A program made the translations under genes and the position numbers. Under the pieces are notes generated by a model that saw only the letters and a list, made by a program, of their open reading frames with translations, was not told where the DNA came from and searched no databases. A stretch of 64,000 bases of DNA from Echinarachnius parma (taxonomy: Eukaryota; Echinodermata; Echinoidea; Clypeasteroida; Echinarachniidae): contig JBAMJV010008274.1 in assembly GCA_037951105.1 (NCBI GenBank), positions 32,328 to 96,327 on the forward strand. Direction: 5' to 3'. How positions within the stretch are numbered: position 1 is the first letter of the stretch; each line of letters starts with the position of its first letter. Positions 22,960-34,400 of this stretch are shown here, piece by piece.

Positions 22960-23395
22960 TCGCTACTGAACATTCTTAGGGAGATGCGCCACCAACACAA
23001 CATTTAAAGGACTCGATATTACTTACACAAGCTGTATGGTGACTTCTGGGCCAGTCCTGATGGCCTCATGAAGGTGTTCCTGGGGCCCATATCCCCTTAT
23101 CATTCAAAATGGTCTCTATTCTTCACCAGTTCATTTGGGGTCGACATGTGAAAGGAGCCAGACTTCATCTAGCATTTGTCTGGCTATTCATGCCATACAT
23201 GATCGCATTTGACCATGTCAGTTATGAGAGGTATATATCTAACTATATCATGGGCAGATATATCGCAGTTGCCAGTCACTCACCGAATTCCCATGCCCAC
23301 GGCCATTCTCAAGGAGGCGATCGATCGTGACCAGTTTAGTAGTGAAGAGACCAGAGTGATTTGTGTATATTTGTATGACGTTGTAATATACACAT
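22960..23395 (+). pseudogene. Fragment of a dispersed invertebrate protein family (DHVSYERY motif)
   Basis: Plus-strand fragments in three frames: YYLHKLYGDFWASPDGL-like (about 23010-23065), GARLHLAFVWLFMPYMIAFD followed by HVSYERYISNY (23154-23250), then HAHGHSQGG (about 23299-23325). From memory, a W/F-rich block followed by an F(A)-x-DHVNYARY motif and a G-G block recurs in many repeated invertebrate predicted proteins of unknown function. Frame changes and lack of splice signals make this a dead dispersed copy rather than a host exon. Confidence 0.4.
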
Positions 23396-25984
23396 AGGCA
23401 TGATAAGGGCATAAGTTATATAAAATCTAAATTGGGGGTAACTTTCAATATTGCAAACTATCATATGAATTATGATATATATACCAATGATTTAAAGGTT
23501 ATTATTATGCCGGTTTGGGCTATATTCATCATCATTAAATCAAGTTCTTTGTAACTTCGTATTAGTACGTCTTGTGCGTATGGATAATAATCAAATTCTT
23601 GAGTACTACCGAATCGCGACAACAAGTATCATGTTGATTCTCTCCACACAGCTAGACAAAAGCGATTGGATTGTAATAAACTTTAGAGGCTCTAGACTTG
23701 AACCTTTCGATGCAGTATTCGGTTTCATACATTCCCTGTAACTGAAATCGTTACGTTTAGCCACTAACTTCAAGTTTGTAACATATCTTGAAGACTGGTG
23801 GTTATACAAACTTTGATATTCTGGGGCCATTTTGAACACCATAACGGCATGCATTTTGAAGTCTAAAATGGCTGCCATATTGAATTAGACTACGTCCTTG
23901 ACTTGATAAATGTAGGTATATACGTAAATGATTTTCTAGTACTTTGGAACGCATGTTTAGACACTTATTTCAATTTTACATTTTGTCTAGAAACGAATTT
24001 ATACCAAGTGTGATGTTATGGCGGCCATTTTAAAACCTAAAATGGCTGTCATCATAGATTAGAATACTTCCTTGACATATCACATCTTGGTATACGTCAC
24101 AATGATTTCCTTGTACCTGAACACATATGTTTGGACACTTATTTGAACTTTCTAACCTGTCTAGAAGCAAAGTTATGGAATTTTCACTTTTCAACGGCGG
24201 CCATTTTGTTTTGTATAATGGCCGCCATCTTGGATTAGACTTTTCCTTGAACTTGAAACCTTCATACGATCGTTTTAAAAGATTGCTCATATCTGAAAAC
24301 ATATATTTAGACACTTTAATACACTTTCCAACTTGTCTATAAGGGAACAAGTGGAAGAAAATTTAAAATGTCGGCCATTTTGGACGCCATCTTGGATTCT
24401 GCCAAACCCTCAAATTGGATTATAGGGGACCTAAAGTGTGTTGTTCTTCACACTTTTCTGGACCTATCTTGAAAATTGTGGATTGTTCAGAAAAATATCT
24501 GGGCTTTACCTGACTATTTTGCCAAGCTATTGCACCACTATGGAATCTATTCTTTCTCCAAGAGGCATGTAACATAAAATGAAGAATCAAGCGTGTACTG
24601 AGGTATGTATTGGTTGTTGTTAGGGTACATGTATGTTGCTAGGAAACATTACTTGATTGATATCTACTTCAAATTCATGTTTGCCGACCAGGCAGCATTT
24701 ACAGTGATTTCATCAAAGGAAAAAACTTCGTTATGTCCACAATGGTTGCATCATTTGTAAAGAAGTAATTTTTTTAAATTCCAGTTTGATATCTTGTCAA
24801 AGGGGGCGTGGTCTATTCAGCACTGCTTTCCATGGTGATTATTCAAGTTGCGGCAATTTAAGTTGTCATTTTTAATAACTTCAGACAATTCCCTATAAAA
24901 TGAGGCATGCTGTTGCTTTAATCCATCCGGGTATATTACAATCTAAAATTTTGGCTCTCGCCTGTAACTTATTGCGCATTTAACACACTTTGCAGCATTT
25001 ACATCATACTAGTTGCCATAGCAACGGATTATCAAGTTAGCCTTAAATGGTGTATATGGATTCCTGGACCTCATGCCTTCAGAGGAAATCACATTTAGCC
25101 ATATACACCGCACGAGTAATGAGTAATGTGAGTTTCCATGAATTACATACAAATATTAATGCAATTAGAAGTAACGATTATGTCACTGACCTTGAGTTGA
25201 CCCGTAATGACCCCTAATGACCTTAGCAATAATGTTTCGTACTTGATATTCTAGAATCTGATAGGTGGCACAACATTCCTTAGTCCCTGAAAAGATCATA
25301 AACCTATGATGACTGGATGTCAAACTGTTTTATTTTTTGTCGACATTTCGTTTTTCAGTGGAATCCACCGTTTCTGGTAGATGTATTTGACCATGCGTCA
25401 CAAAAACGGCGTTGCCATGGTAACGTGCAACTTTTTTGGGTCGAAAATTCCAGTTTCGGATAGTTGAGATTTGTACCTTTATAATGATACCAGAAATAAT
25501 TGGTCGTCCGAGGGGTGCAGCCAACTCCATTTTTAAGCCACTTTTCAGGTTTTGGCTCATGGACTATATATATTTGGATGCAATGCACATTCCATGAAAA
25601 AATACTCATAGCAAATGTAATATCAATGTAAAAGGGATAATTCACGCTTTTTAATGATACAAAATTCATGAATGTAATAACCTAATACAAAAGTTAGTAA
25701 TGCGCTAACCTCGATTGCGGAACTTTGTGTACGAAGTATATATTCAAACAAGTTATTTAAATATATTCATCTTAAATGAACTATAGTTAATAACTACCAT
25801 GAATACAAATGCATTGGAAATAAAAACATTATAAAAGGTTAATGGATACTATTTACGAATACAAGTTGTCGCATATATGAGGACTTTTACTAGTAAAAAT
25901 TGAATGGGAAATAATTAGCAATTTTATATAAGGCATGACAAATAGTGATTGGAAATGCGCCGTAGAGAAAGATGATACAACGAA

Positions 25985-26210
25985 ATACAAATAAAGATGT
26001 ACTGGGTTTTAAACAAAAATGCATAAATAAATGTTAAATAAGTGTGCGTTTTTAAATCAGTCTTAAACTTATCGATAGAATCAATATTTTCCAAATGTTC
26101 CAGGAGATTGTTCTATAAGGTTAAGGCAGTATGAGCTAAGCTACGTTCACCATATAACCTGGTCAAAACTGGTGGAATAACAAACAATGTGTTCTTATTA
26201 CGAAGATGTT
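25985..26210 (-). pseudogene. L2/CR1-type LINE 3' end
   Basis: Minus strand. One frame reads LTRLYGERSLAHTALTL, a stop in place of the conserved W, then NNLLEHLENIDSIDKFKTDL and KTHTY. This is the extreme C-terminus of an L2/CR1 ORF2 (YG-R-A ... LWN-LP ... FK--LKTHL). The 3' UTR probably runs on to about 25700. Extreme 5' truncation. Confidence 0.75.
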
Positions 26211-26437
26211 ATGATACAGTGTACAGTTTTAGCAGTTCTATCAAATAAGATGCCGCGAAACTATAACAAACATTCCAAACAAGTTCGGAAACTCAACTTA
26301 GATCGATTATATCACTCTTATTATCAACATTTATTTTGTTCTTTTAGTGTTATTGTACTGCATAATTATTTCCCTTTAAAGTTATTTGTCATTTATTTCA
26401 AATCGGGGAATACGCAGTGCGTTTCAGAATGGAGGAC

Positions 26438-27804
26438 GGTCAGAAGTCAAATGTCGCAAAATGGGTCGAGGGTATTCAGTTGCGAAAATATACTCTTGTC
26501 GTATTTTTGTAATGTTTAAGTTGTATCATAATTGTAGTGTGTTCAAATGATTTAAACCTATCACATCTGGTATCATTGTAAAGCCCAATTGCCTATCTGT
26601 TCAATACAATCATGTCCGTAACGTTAGCAGGTTAAGTATGGTACAGCTGAATATGGGCGTGTGTCGAAAGTGAAATAATGCCAAATACACACTGTTAAAA
26701 CGCTGTGTACAAAAACGCTGTGTAAAAATGGTTGTTAATTCTTTTCATACCACTTTAGGTGTAGCATGATTAGTTGCACAAAGAAAGGTAAAGGAAAGCG
26801 GCCATGGTTCAAGCGTTGATGAAACGGGTTAAATCACGTGATAGTTTCGACCGCGAAATCATCGCGACAAAACCCATTTTGTCCCATCGCAAACCAAGCA
26901 AACGGAGTTTAGCGCAGCGGTAGCCTGTTAGACTTATAACCCAAAGACCCCCGGTTCGATTCCTACCCTTGCCGCTTTTACATCTTGTTTTTTATTTGCT
27001 ATTTCAACAACACCTCAATCATGGTTCATCATTTCATTAAAAAATTCCCCATTTCCACATGATGTTGAATTTCATAATGATTATGTAAAGTAAAGTACTT
27101 AGATATCTCGACAAAAAGTAGTTTTTGGATGCAACACCTTCAATTACACACAATCACATGCATTTTTGTAACATTTCGCTGTCGATCCTCCCCAATCTTC
27201 ACCTTCAGTCCTAAAGGGACTTAGTAACATTGTCAACATCCTCAAAATCCCATTGAAATTATTGCGGTTCCCTCATACATTGTAGTATTCGTATTAATAT
27301 AAAGACATGGGACAGGGTTCGTTTTTTTCAAATTTCCAAAAAACATATTTACGATTAAAGTGTTCAGATGTAAAATTATCCAATGGATCGTCAGAAACGT
27401 GTAAAAAGTGAGTGCAATGAGTTTGTGAATGTCACTTTGCATTTTTGCTCATTACTCGGCCATATAAAGTCCATATAACTTGAAATTTTCACACAACACC
27501 CTGTAGACATATTATGAGTTAACAACAATATACATTGTATCAACCACTCATCACTTTTTGGACATGTCAATAAAGTTACTAGATCCCTTTTACTGTGCAT
27601 ACACGGCTTCATAATCATTACAAGTGAGATGTCATTGGAAAGATTATTGAACAGGCTTTCTTCTGATACCGTATTTAACAGGGCCACTCCATTGTTAAGA
27701 TATTCATCGTCGAAAGAATGTGAACTTGAGAAAGACCGTGATATGAGAGTCATACCTTCCGACTGTAGTTTGTTGGCACATTTTGCGACATTTCACTTCT
27801 GACC
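26438..27804. mobile_element. Putative 1.37-kb TIR element
   Basis: ggtcagaagtcaaatgtcgc at 26438 faces its reverse complement gcgacatttcacttctgacc ending near 27804. The termini resemble those of the 17261-17640 MITE. It contains a tRNA-like relic and a block (about 27400-27600, minus strand) repeated at 62285-62490. The boundary lies about 290 bp upstream of the first coding exon of the death-domain gene. Confidence 0.5.
26903..26975 (+). pseudogene. tRNA-like relic with intact A and B boxes
   Basis: TAGCGCAGCGG (26910-26920) matches the box A consensus and GGTTCGATTCC (26953-26963) matches box B, at normal tRNA spacing. The anticodon loop would be CTTATAA (anticodon TAT, isoleucine-like). 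The acceptor arms CGGAGTT and CCTTGCC pair at only about three positions and the T stem at two, so it cannot fold as a functional tRNA. A tRNA pseudogene or the head of a SINE. Confidence 0.6.
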
Positions 27805-28091
27805 TTCCCCCATTCTCAAATATACTGCGCATACCCCTTAATCATAAAGCTTACGATTTTGGTATCATTTAAAAGAGGAATACCAAAAATAACCAATATG
27901 ATTTTTATAACAAATATATATAATCGATCAAACTTGAGTTTCCGAACTTTTTTGAGGGGTTTAGAGCATGTCAATTACGAATCATCTTCGAATAAACAGC
28001 CCGTAAGATCGAAGTTCGATGAGACCAATCGTTTTTATTTCCTGGCATTCGTTCTACTGGACTATAATCATAATTTTGTTTTCTCCCCTAG

Positions 28092-28408
28092 CATGGCTAC
28101 CGATGCGAGTCTTACAAATGATGTCGATGATATGTTTGTGGATATTGCTAAAATGATATCAGCAAATGTTGAACATGTTGAAAAGTTGGGGAAAAAACTA
28201 GATATAAAGATAGGCATGATCACGATATACGTGAATGGCAACTTCAGCCAGGGCGGTATGCCGGGCTATAGAGGAACTGTTACTATGCTCCGAGCATGGG
28301 GAAGTCGTTTCGGGTCCTCCAAAGTCTGGCCACGTCTGAAGAGGGCTCTGTTAGACGCCGATCTGGGCCACATTCCTGAAGAAATCGAGAAGAAGTATCC
28401 ACAACTTC
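28092..28408 (+). CDS. Exon 1 (coding): start codon and N-terminal death-fold domain
   Basis: Acceptor ttttgttttctcccctag ends at 28091; ATG is at 28093-28095, so the 5' UTR is spliced. 105 codons plus one base, donor C|GTGAGT at 28409. The domain runs from about residue 12: MFVDIAKMI (helix 1), VEKLGKKLDI (helix 2), a Gly-rich loop NGNFSQGGMPGYRG, then TMLRAWGSRFG with the conserved Trp (residue 69), WPRLKRALLDADLGHI (helix 5) and PEEIEKKYP (helix 6). The open frame extends upstream to 27859, but the strong acceptor makes that part intronic. Start choice: first ATG after the acceptor. Confidence 0.8.
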
Positions 28409-31400
28409 GTGAGTATACAAATGTAACCGTTTAGCAATTATGAGTATATGGCAATTGGATCGTCAGTTAGTAGATATGTGGGTGACTGTGCCTATCATGA
28501 ACTAATTTGCCCAACGACCCCGATCAGAGCAACGACAACGTCAACAATGACACCAGTAAGTAAGTTACTAAAAGCCAAATAATGGTATTAGAAAAGTTGT
28601 TGAAATGTTTTTTTTTTAATGGGCATGTATAGTAAAAGCCGAACCTTAGTATCGTTTAATGACAAAAATATCAGTTGCAACTTTGATGCACGCCGCCAGC
28701 ACACTGCTGGGATTAGGCCCGTTTGCACCCCTCTACCGGGTTGGATATTGTTGGCTATATGGTCAATAAGCCTGCATGCCGTCCGTACGTGCGACTGTAT
28801 AGCTTTTGAAACGTATAATCATTCAGGCCCACTCTCGCTTTTCCACTATTTTGAAAATGTCGATATACCGCTATTCTCTCCGCGACGTCGCTAGATGGCG
28901 CATACATCGTGGCGATCAGCTAGCGATAGTGACATGCGATAATATCGGTGATCGAACAAAAATAGAATTTTGTACAGCCTATACGGTATACTACCCGTAT
29001 AGTGACGCGTGCGGCATGCATAGAGCCGACTCGCCCTACCTAGCTACCGGGGTAGGGTCGGCATGGCCGCAGCTTTGGACGGGCCGAACGCTCGCTGCGC
29101 TAGCTAGCTGCCTCCGCGGGCTCGCTGTATCGATCAATTTAAAGTAAACGGCTGTCCTTAAACACTATGTAAAAGTCAAAACCGTCAACAATTTGAAATC
29201 TGAAATCAAAGTTACGATTTCCAACGCTATTTTCTTCAAATGTTCTGGATAGATCATTGAGAAAAAATGCAAATCTGCAGATCAATCATCATTGATGGTA
29301 CGAATGAAATATTAGGATGACCTATCCAGAACATTGGCTAAAATTAATTACATAAAATCAATTGTAATAGTAGTGTGAATTCCACATTGACATAACACGC
29401 ATAGCTAAGTATGACGTCATGATTCATAATAGGAAGGGGTTCAGGAATAGCGTTTTTTTGCTATTTTCGAGAACAGTGGAAAAGCGAGAGTGGGCCTGAC
29501 TGATAATAATACAATTATAGTAATAATATATTCGGTTTATATAGCGCCTAATATGATTTATAATCTTCTCTAAGTGCTGTACAATGATAACATTAGCCCC
29601 GGTCATAGGATACAGGGGAGTATTCCTTCCAAGCGGCTCATGGGCATTGAGAAGATCCTTGACATATAGGCTTTCATCTCCTACCAGATCCCCATTTATA
29701 CACCTGGGTAGAGAGCAGCAATTATGGATAAATTATCTTGCTGAAGGACAAAGGCAGTGGGCAGGGTTCGAACTCGGGATCTCATGATCGGAAAGCGCGC
29801 GCTCCACCAATCTTACCACACCACATCTGTATAGGCGGTTGAACTTAATATAATTATGGTAAACATATTTGTTTTTCTTTCCTTGTATTGCTGAAATAAT
29901 AAATGTCGAAGCAATTTTGTTTAGTTTATCTAGATCTGTTCATCAACAAATAAGTAATGATATATTATTTTGCACGGTAAGTGATATTTTTTAATTGTGT
30001 GCGATACCGTTTTTTGCTGTACTTTTGCTATGCTACACGGAAGACATAACATTGCCAGCCATGCTACTACATAGCAACTTGTGATAACCGTGCCACAAAA
30101 GACAGCCCTGGATTAACTCTTTGAATCTGCCAACACTGAATGGACCATTGTGTGTGTGCTTACTGTGGCCTGTATGTTGTTTGTGTGCAGCATGCCCCTG
30201 GAACTGATCATGTATTTTCTTTTCGCCCAGGAGCGAGAGGTCGTTATACAGTCAAGTTTGTTGGTAAAAGGACTTTGTATTATTGCAACGGCACATGAAC
30301 CTTTCGTGCACGTTTGTTGGTAGCAGGAGACATAGAGCAGAGTCCTGGACCAGACATTACAAATATCACTCGACTTAGCAATGGTGCAGACGATTCGAGC
30401 CCTACGAACAGGTCGAAAATACAATACACAAGAGATACTCTTTTGAATTATAACTGCAGATATCACCCTCCTCAATATGTGGGCCACCATCAAATCTGTT
30501 GATCTAAATCTGAAAAAACCCTACAGTCAGAGGGACTAGGGCAAGTAGGGGAGGTGTGCACAGGAGAAAAAAGAAAATGATATTGGAACTCTGACACAAT
30601 GTGACATATCTTCTCAGAAGTCTACTAATGCCTCCAAGTGCCCCAATGAACTCATCTGTACGTTGGGTCTCACCAATGCTCAGGTCAGTTTGCAACAAAC
30701 TTATGTTCTTAAAGATCATTTCATTGAACATGAATTGGACATTGTTTGCTTGACCGAAACATGGCTTACACCATCCGACAGACAAAAGAAAGTGATTGGA
30801 GAATTAACACTTCCCGGTTTTAAGTTTCACAGTGTTCCACGTCCCAAACGCCAGGGAGGCGAAGTAGGTGTGGTATGCCGATAATCGATACAACTGGTAC
30901 CATCGGATGTCCCCACATTTACTACGTTTGAGAGCATTTGTTGTGACTTGGTGCCAGGAGGGTCGTTCCGTGTTCCGGTCAGGCTTGCAGTAACTTAAAG
31001 AGCATCATACAGCAAGAAGAACAAGAACACAGTATCTAGCTTTGTACAAAAGTTCGCAGAATGGCTTTCTATTATCTGTGTTTCACCCTATAAACTCATG
31101 ATCGTGGGCGACTTCAACATTCATAGGGATGATCAAACAAATATAGATACCCACAGATTTGCTGACGTAATAAAGACATATCATCTTGTCCAACACGTCA
31201 AGGATTTTACTCACGCAAGTGGGCATATCTTAGATTACATCCTTTCTCGAGAGGAAGATGGCATTGTTAAGTCATTGGACACGTCTACATTCCTCAGCGA
31301 TCACGCAGCCCTCCATTGTGTTCTAGATGTTGGTAAACCCGATTTGAGTCTCCAGGAGTTCACGTAGAGGAAGCTCACATCTCTTTTGCTGAGGCACTCA

Positions 31401-34400
31401 GGTCATCGGACATCTTTCTCAACCCAGCAACTGACCTTGAGGGATTGTTTAATCAGTTTGATGCTTCGATGGTCAAGATCATGGATGAACAAGCTCCTAT
31501 GAAAAGGTGTGTTGCTGTAGTTCGTCCCATCAATTCTTGGTATTCGGATGAGATTACCGGAGGTTGAAAACGAAGTGGCGTAGCTGTAGGTGACATTAGA
31601 TAGAGAACGTTTTACCATCCAGCGACTAGCAGTGTGGTCAATGAAAACATAAGTTTAAAAAAAAAAGGAACATTTTAAGAGCAACTTTCTGATTGTTCAA
31701 ACCAGAGAGAGGTCTACAAAGTGGTCAATGTGATGCTCCATCTAGGCAAACAATCTAAGCTCCCATCACATGTTAGCGACCGAGAGCTAGCAGAGTCCTT
31801 CAACGACTTCTTCCTGACTAAGATTGATGATATTCGTGTCGATTTGGATGCCATAGCCTTACATTCATCAGACGCAGCTGTTCAAATTATCAGAGGTATT
31901 CTGCAAGTATCTGATAGAACGTACCCGACATTAGAACGTTTTGATCCTACATCGGAAGAGGAAATCCAGCGAATTATTACCAAGTCACCTTCTACGTACA
32001 GTTCAAATGATCCGCTTCCAACGTGGCTGATGAAGAAACAGTTGAACAACACATTACCGACAAGTACTCTAATAGTCAACCGGTCTCTTGAAGTCGGCGT
32101 TTTCCCAGATTCCTTCAATAAAGCTTCTTGAAGAAGCCTAATCTTGATCATGAGGTCGTATATAATTACCGACCTGTGTCAAACCTAACGTTTATTTCAA
32201 AAGTCCTGTAAAGGGTCGTGGCACATCGTCTCCAGGGTTACCTTGATCAGGATAAATTGTTGGAGCCGCTGCAATCAGCATACAAAAAGAAATACAGTAC
32301 CGAGTCTGCCCTTGTAAAAGTTCACAATTACAATCTTCTTGCATTATACTTAAAACAGGCAGTTCTCTTCGTGCTTCTCGACTTATCAGCAGCTTTTGAC
32401 ACTATAGATCAAAATCTGCTTATCCAACGCTTCCAAACGCTGGGTATCGAAGGATCTGCCATATAATGGATCACATCGTTTTTTAAGGAACAGAACGCAA
32501 TCAGTCAGAATAAACAACTCCATGTCATCTGAGAGTGAGTGTCAGTGAGAGTGAGAGTCAGTGTATATGCTGGTCCACTCGCAGACATTGCCCGATCACA
32601 CAATACTGAAGTGCATCTCTACGCAGACGACACGCACCTGTATACTTCATTCAATCCTTCTGATCCAAACAGTAAAATCTCTGTCAGAGCCAGGATGGAG
32701 GCCTGCATTGGTGATATGAAACTGTGGATGACTCATAACAAGTTAAAGTTAAATGACAACTGTGGATGACTCATAACAAGTTAAAGTTAAATGACAACAA
32801 AAGTGAATTTATGATTATTGTTCCAAAACGACAAGCTTGTAGAATTAATTGTCAAACCATGCGTATCGGAAATCTTAATGTAATTGCTAAGTCTAGTGTC
32901 AGAAATCTTGGTGTGTCATTTGATTTCGAAATGACAATGTCTTCCAACATAAATGCCACTTGTCGAGCCGCATATTTCACATTCGTAATATATGTAGTAT
33001 AAGAAAATTCCTGTCTGACAGGGTTGCGGCCTCGGTCATTCATTCGTATATGGTATCTCGGCTGGATTATGGCAATGCCCTCCTCTATGGTGTAGTGCTG
33101 GTCAGTTGATAAAGGGTTGAAATACACACTTGAATTTCTCACAGACTAGTGCTGATATAACTTAGCAGTTGTCTGAAAACTATCAATTTAATTTCTAATA
33201 GAACTATAGATTTATGTCAAAATATGTAAATCAATAATGTTCTATTGTGGGGATATTTCCTAAAATTTGAGTTTTGGGCTAAAAACTATCGTGTTACATA
33301 TTTTGGAACCCATGGACCCGGTATCACAAAGCTGGTTTGTAGGAGGTTTGTACAAACCATGGTTTATCCATGGTTTACATCTATGGAGTGCTGCTTGTAT
33401 ACAAGTAAAACAGATTATAATGTCTACTGATATGACCGTTAGTGCTTGCTAACCAGCAAATTTCACCATGAGAGAAGACAAACATTTATTTGGTGCATTT
33501 TGTAAATTTGTACCATTGTTAACAGGTAAGGAGTTTACATTCTTTCTCCATCAGTTTTTTTAATGGCACTCTGAGTCCAAAGATGTAGACCCTCGATAAA
33601 CCATGGTTTGAACAAACCTCCTTTTATGAATCCGGGCCCATGTGTTTGGTATCACAATATAAACAATTGTATTGACTTTGATATGACTGCAAAATCATAC
33701 TGATTTCAGCTGTCGTTTGGTATATTTTTGCGAAAATCTAAAGCAAGTCAAAACGGCTGTTTTTTTGGACGCCATTTTAGATTTAGAGGTGCTCTAAACA
33801 AAGTTTTTGAATAAGACTTCTGAATTATTTTGTCTTGTTTAAACTTGTTGTGGAGATCTGGGAACCTGACCCATCTTTTCGAATACCGTGCGATTTGCGA
33901 CTACATTTTTTGCCATTCAAATTGTACGAAGTCGTAAGATGTCAAAGATATCATAAAAGTATCATTTGATGTCCGTGCGAGTCCCGTAAAGGTGTCCGTA
34001 TGAACGGTCAGTTTCTAGTCCGGGAGCCGTAAAATTTACTTTTGCTATAACTTCCAAAGTCATTGCACGTTTCCCGGCGAATAAGTGACCGCTACAAATT
34101 GGATACCGCAGACATTGTACGATATCCCAACTCGAAATCGTAGAAAACCCGCCGTAGGTAGAAAGATCGTCCGGCGCCCGGGGAATTTGTAACCTAGGCA
34201 TAAGTGATTTTTTTTTTAAAGTGGGTGTAGCCATCATAAGAATCCTTATTAGCATTGTTTGTTATCACTGAAAAAGATATCGAACATATTACATAAAACT
34301 GTATTATTTTTATATATTTCATATAAAATGATAATTGATATTGTTCAACTTTGTCTTCAAAGGGATAGTTGAGTTTGGGTCCATATGATCAAACTTAATA

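Larger units (their letters stand above)
17171..25665. repeat. Giant inverted repeat, about 1.8-kb arms around a 4.6-kb spacer
   Basis: Plus-strand sequence 17171-19306 reappears as its reverse complement at about 23880-25665. Open frames make this easy to see: both arms encode AAPLGRPIISGIIIKVQIST on opposite strands. The left arm carries one extra 380-bp element (17261-17640) missing from the right arm. The arms are non-coding in appearance (other frames equally broken, CAATGG/AAAATGGCCG-type tandem blocks). Either terminal inverted repeats of a large DNA element or two inverted copies of one repeat. The spacer (19309-23870) holds a MITE and two coding fragments. Confidence 0.88.
30040..33110 (+). 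pseudogene. L2/CR1-like LINE, nearly full ORF2 with 2A-like N-terminus
   Basis: Plus-strand APE-type LINE with many frameshifts. In order: 2A-like GDIEQSPGP (about 30326-30352); APE endonuclease blocks DIVCLTETWLT (about 30738) and MIVGDFNIHRDD (31098) with LSDHAAL (about 31297); linker region (31721-32131); RT blocks HRLQGYLDQDKLLEPLQSAY (about 32224), LDLSAAFDTID with the first catalytic Asp (about 32380), LYADDTHLY (about 32615) and KLKLNDNKSEFM (about 32778); and SRLDYGNALLYG (about 33057). The 3' end is missing beyond about 33110. A 38-bp tandem duplication at 32723-32798 shifts the frame after the catalytic box. No ORF1 is obvious. It lies in intron 1 of the death-domain gene. Confidence 0.88.

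Noticed and set aside
26903..26975. Functional tRNA-Ile gene
   Set aside because: Acceptor and T stems do not pair.
27859..28092. Upstream part of the 191-codon open frame at the first death-fold exon
   Set aside because: A strong splice acceptor directly precedes the ATG at 28093, and the upstream residues show no domain; most likely intronic.
28466..28557. Possible extra exon (acceptor cgtcag, donor CCA|GTAAGT), open in phase 1
   Set aside because: It would leave an intron of only 57 nt with no pyrimidine tract and exit in phase 0, which fits none of the later exons.
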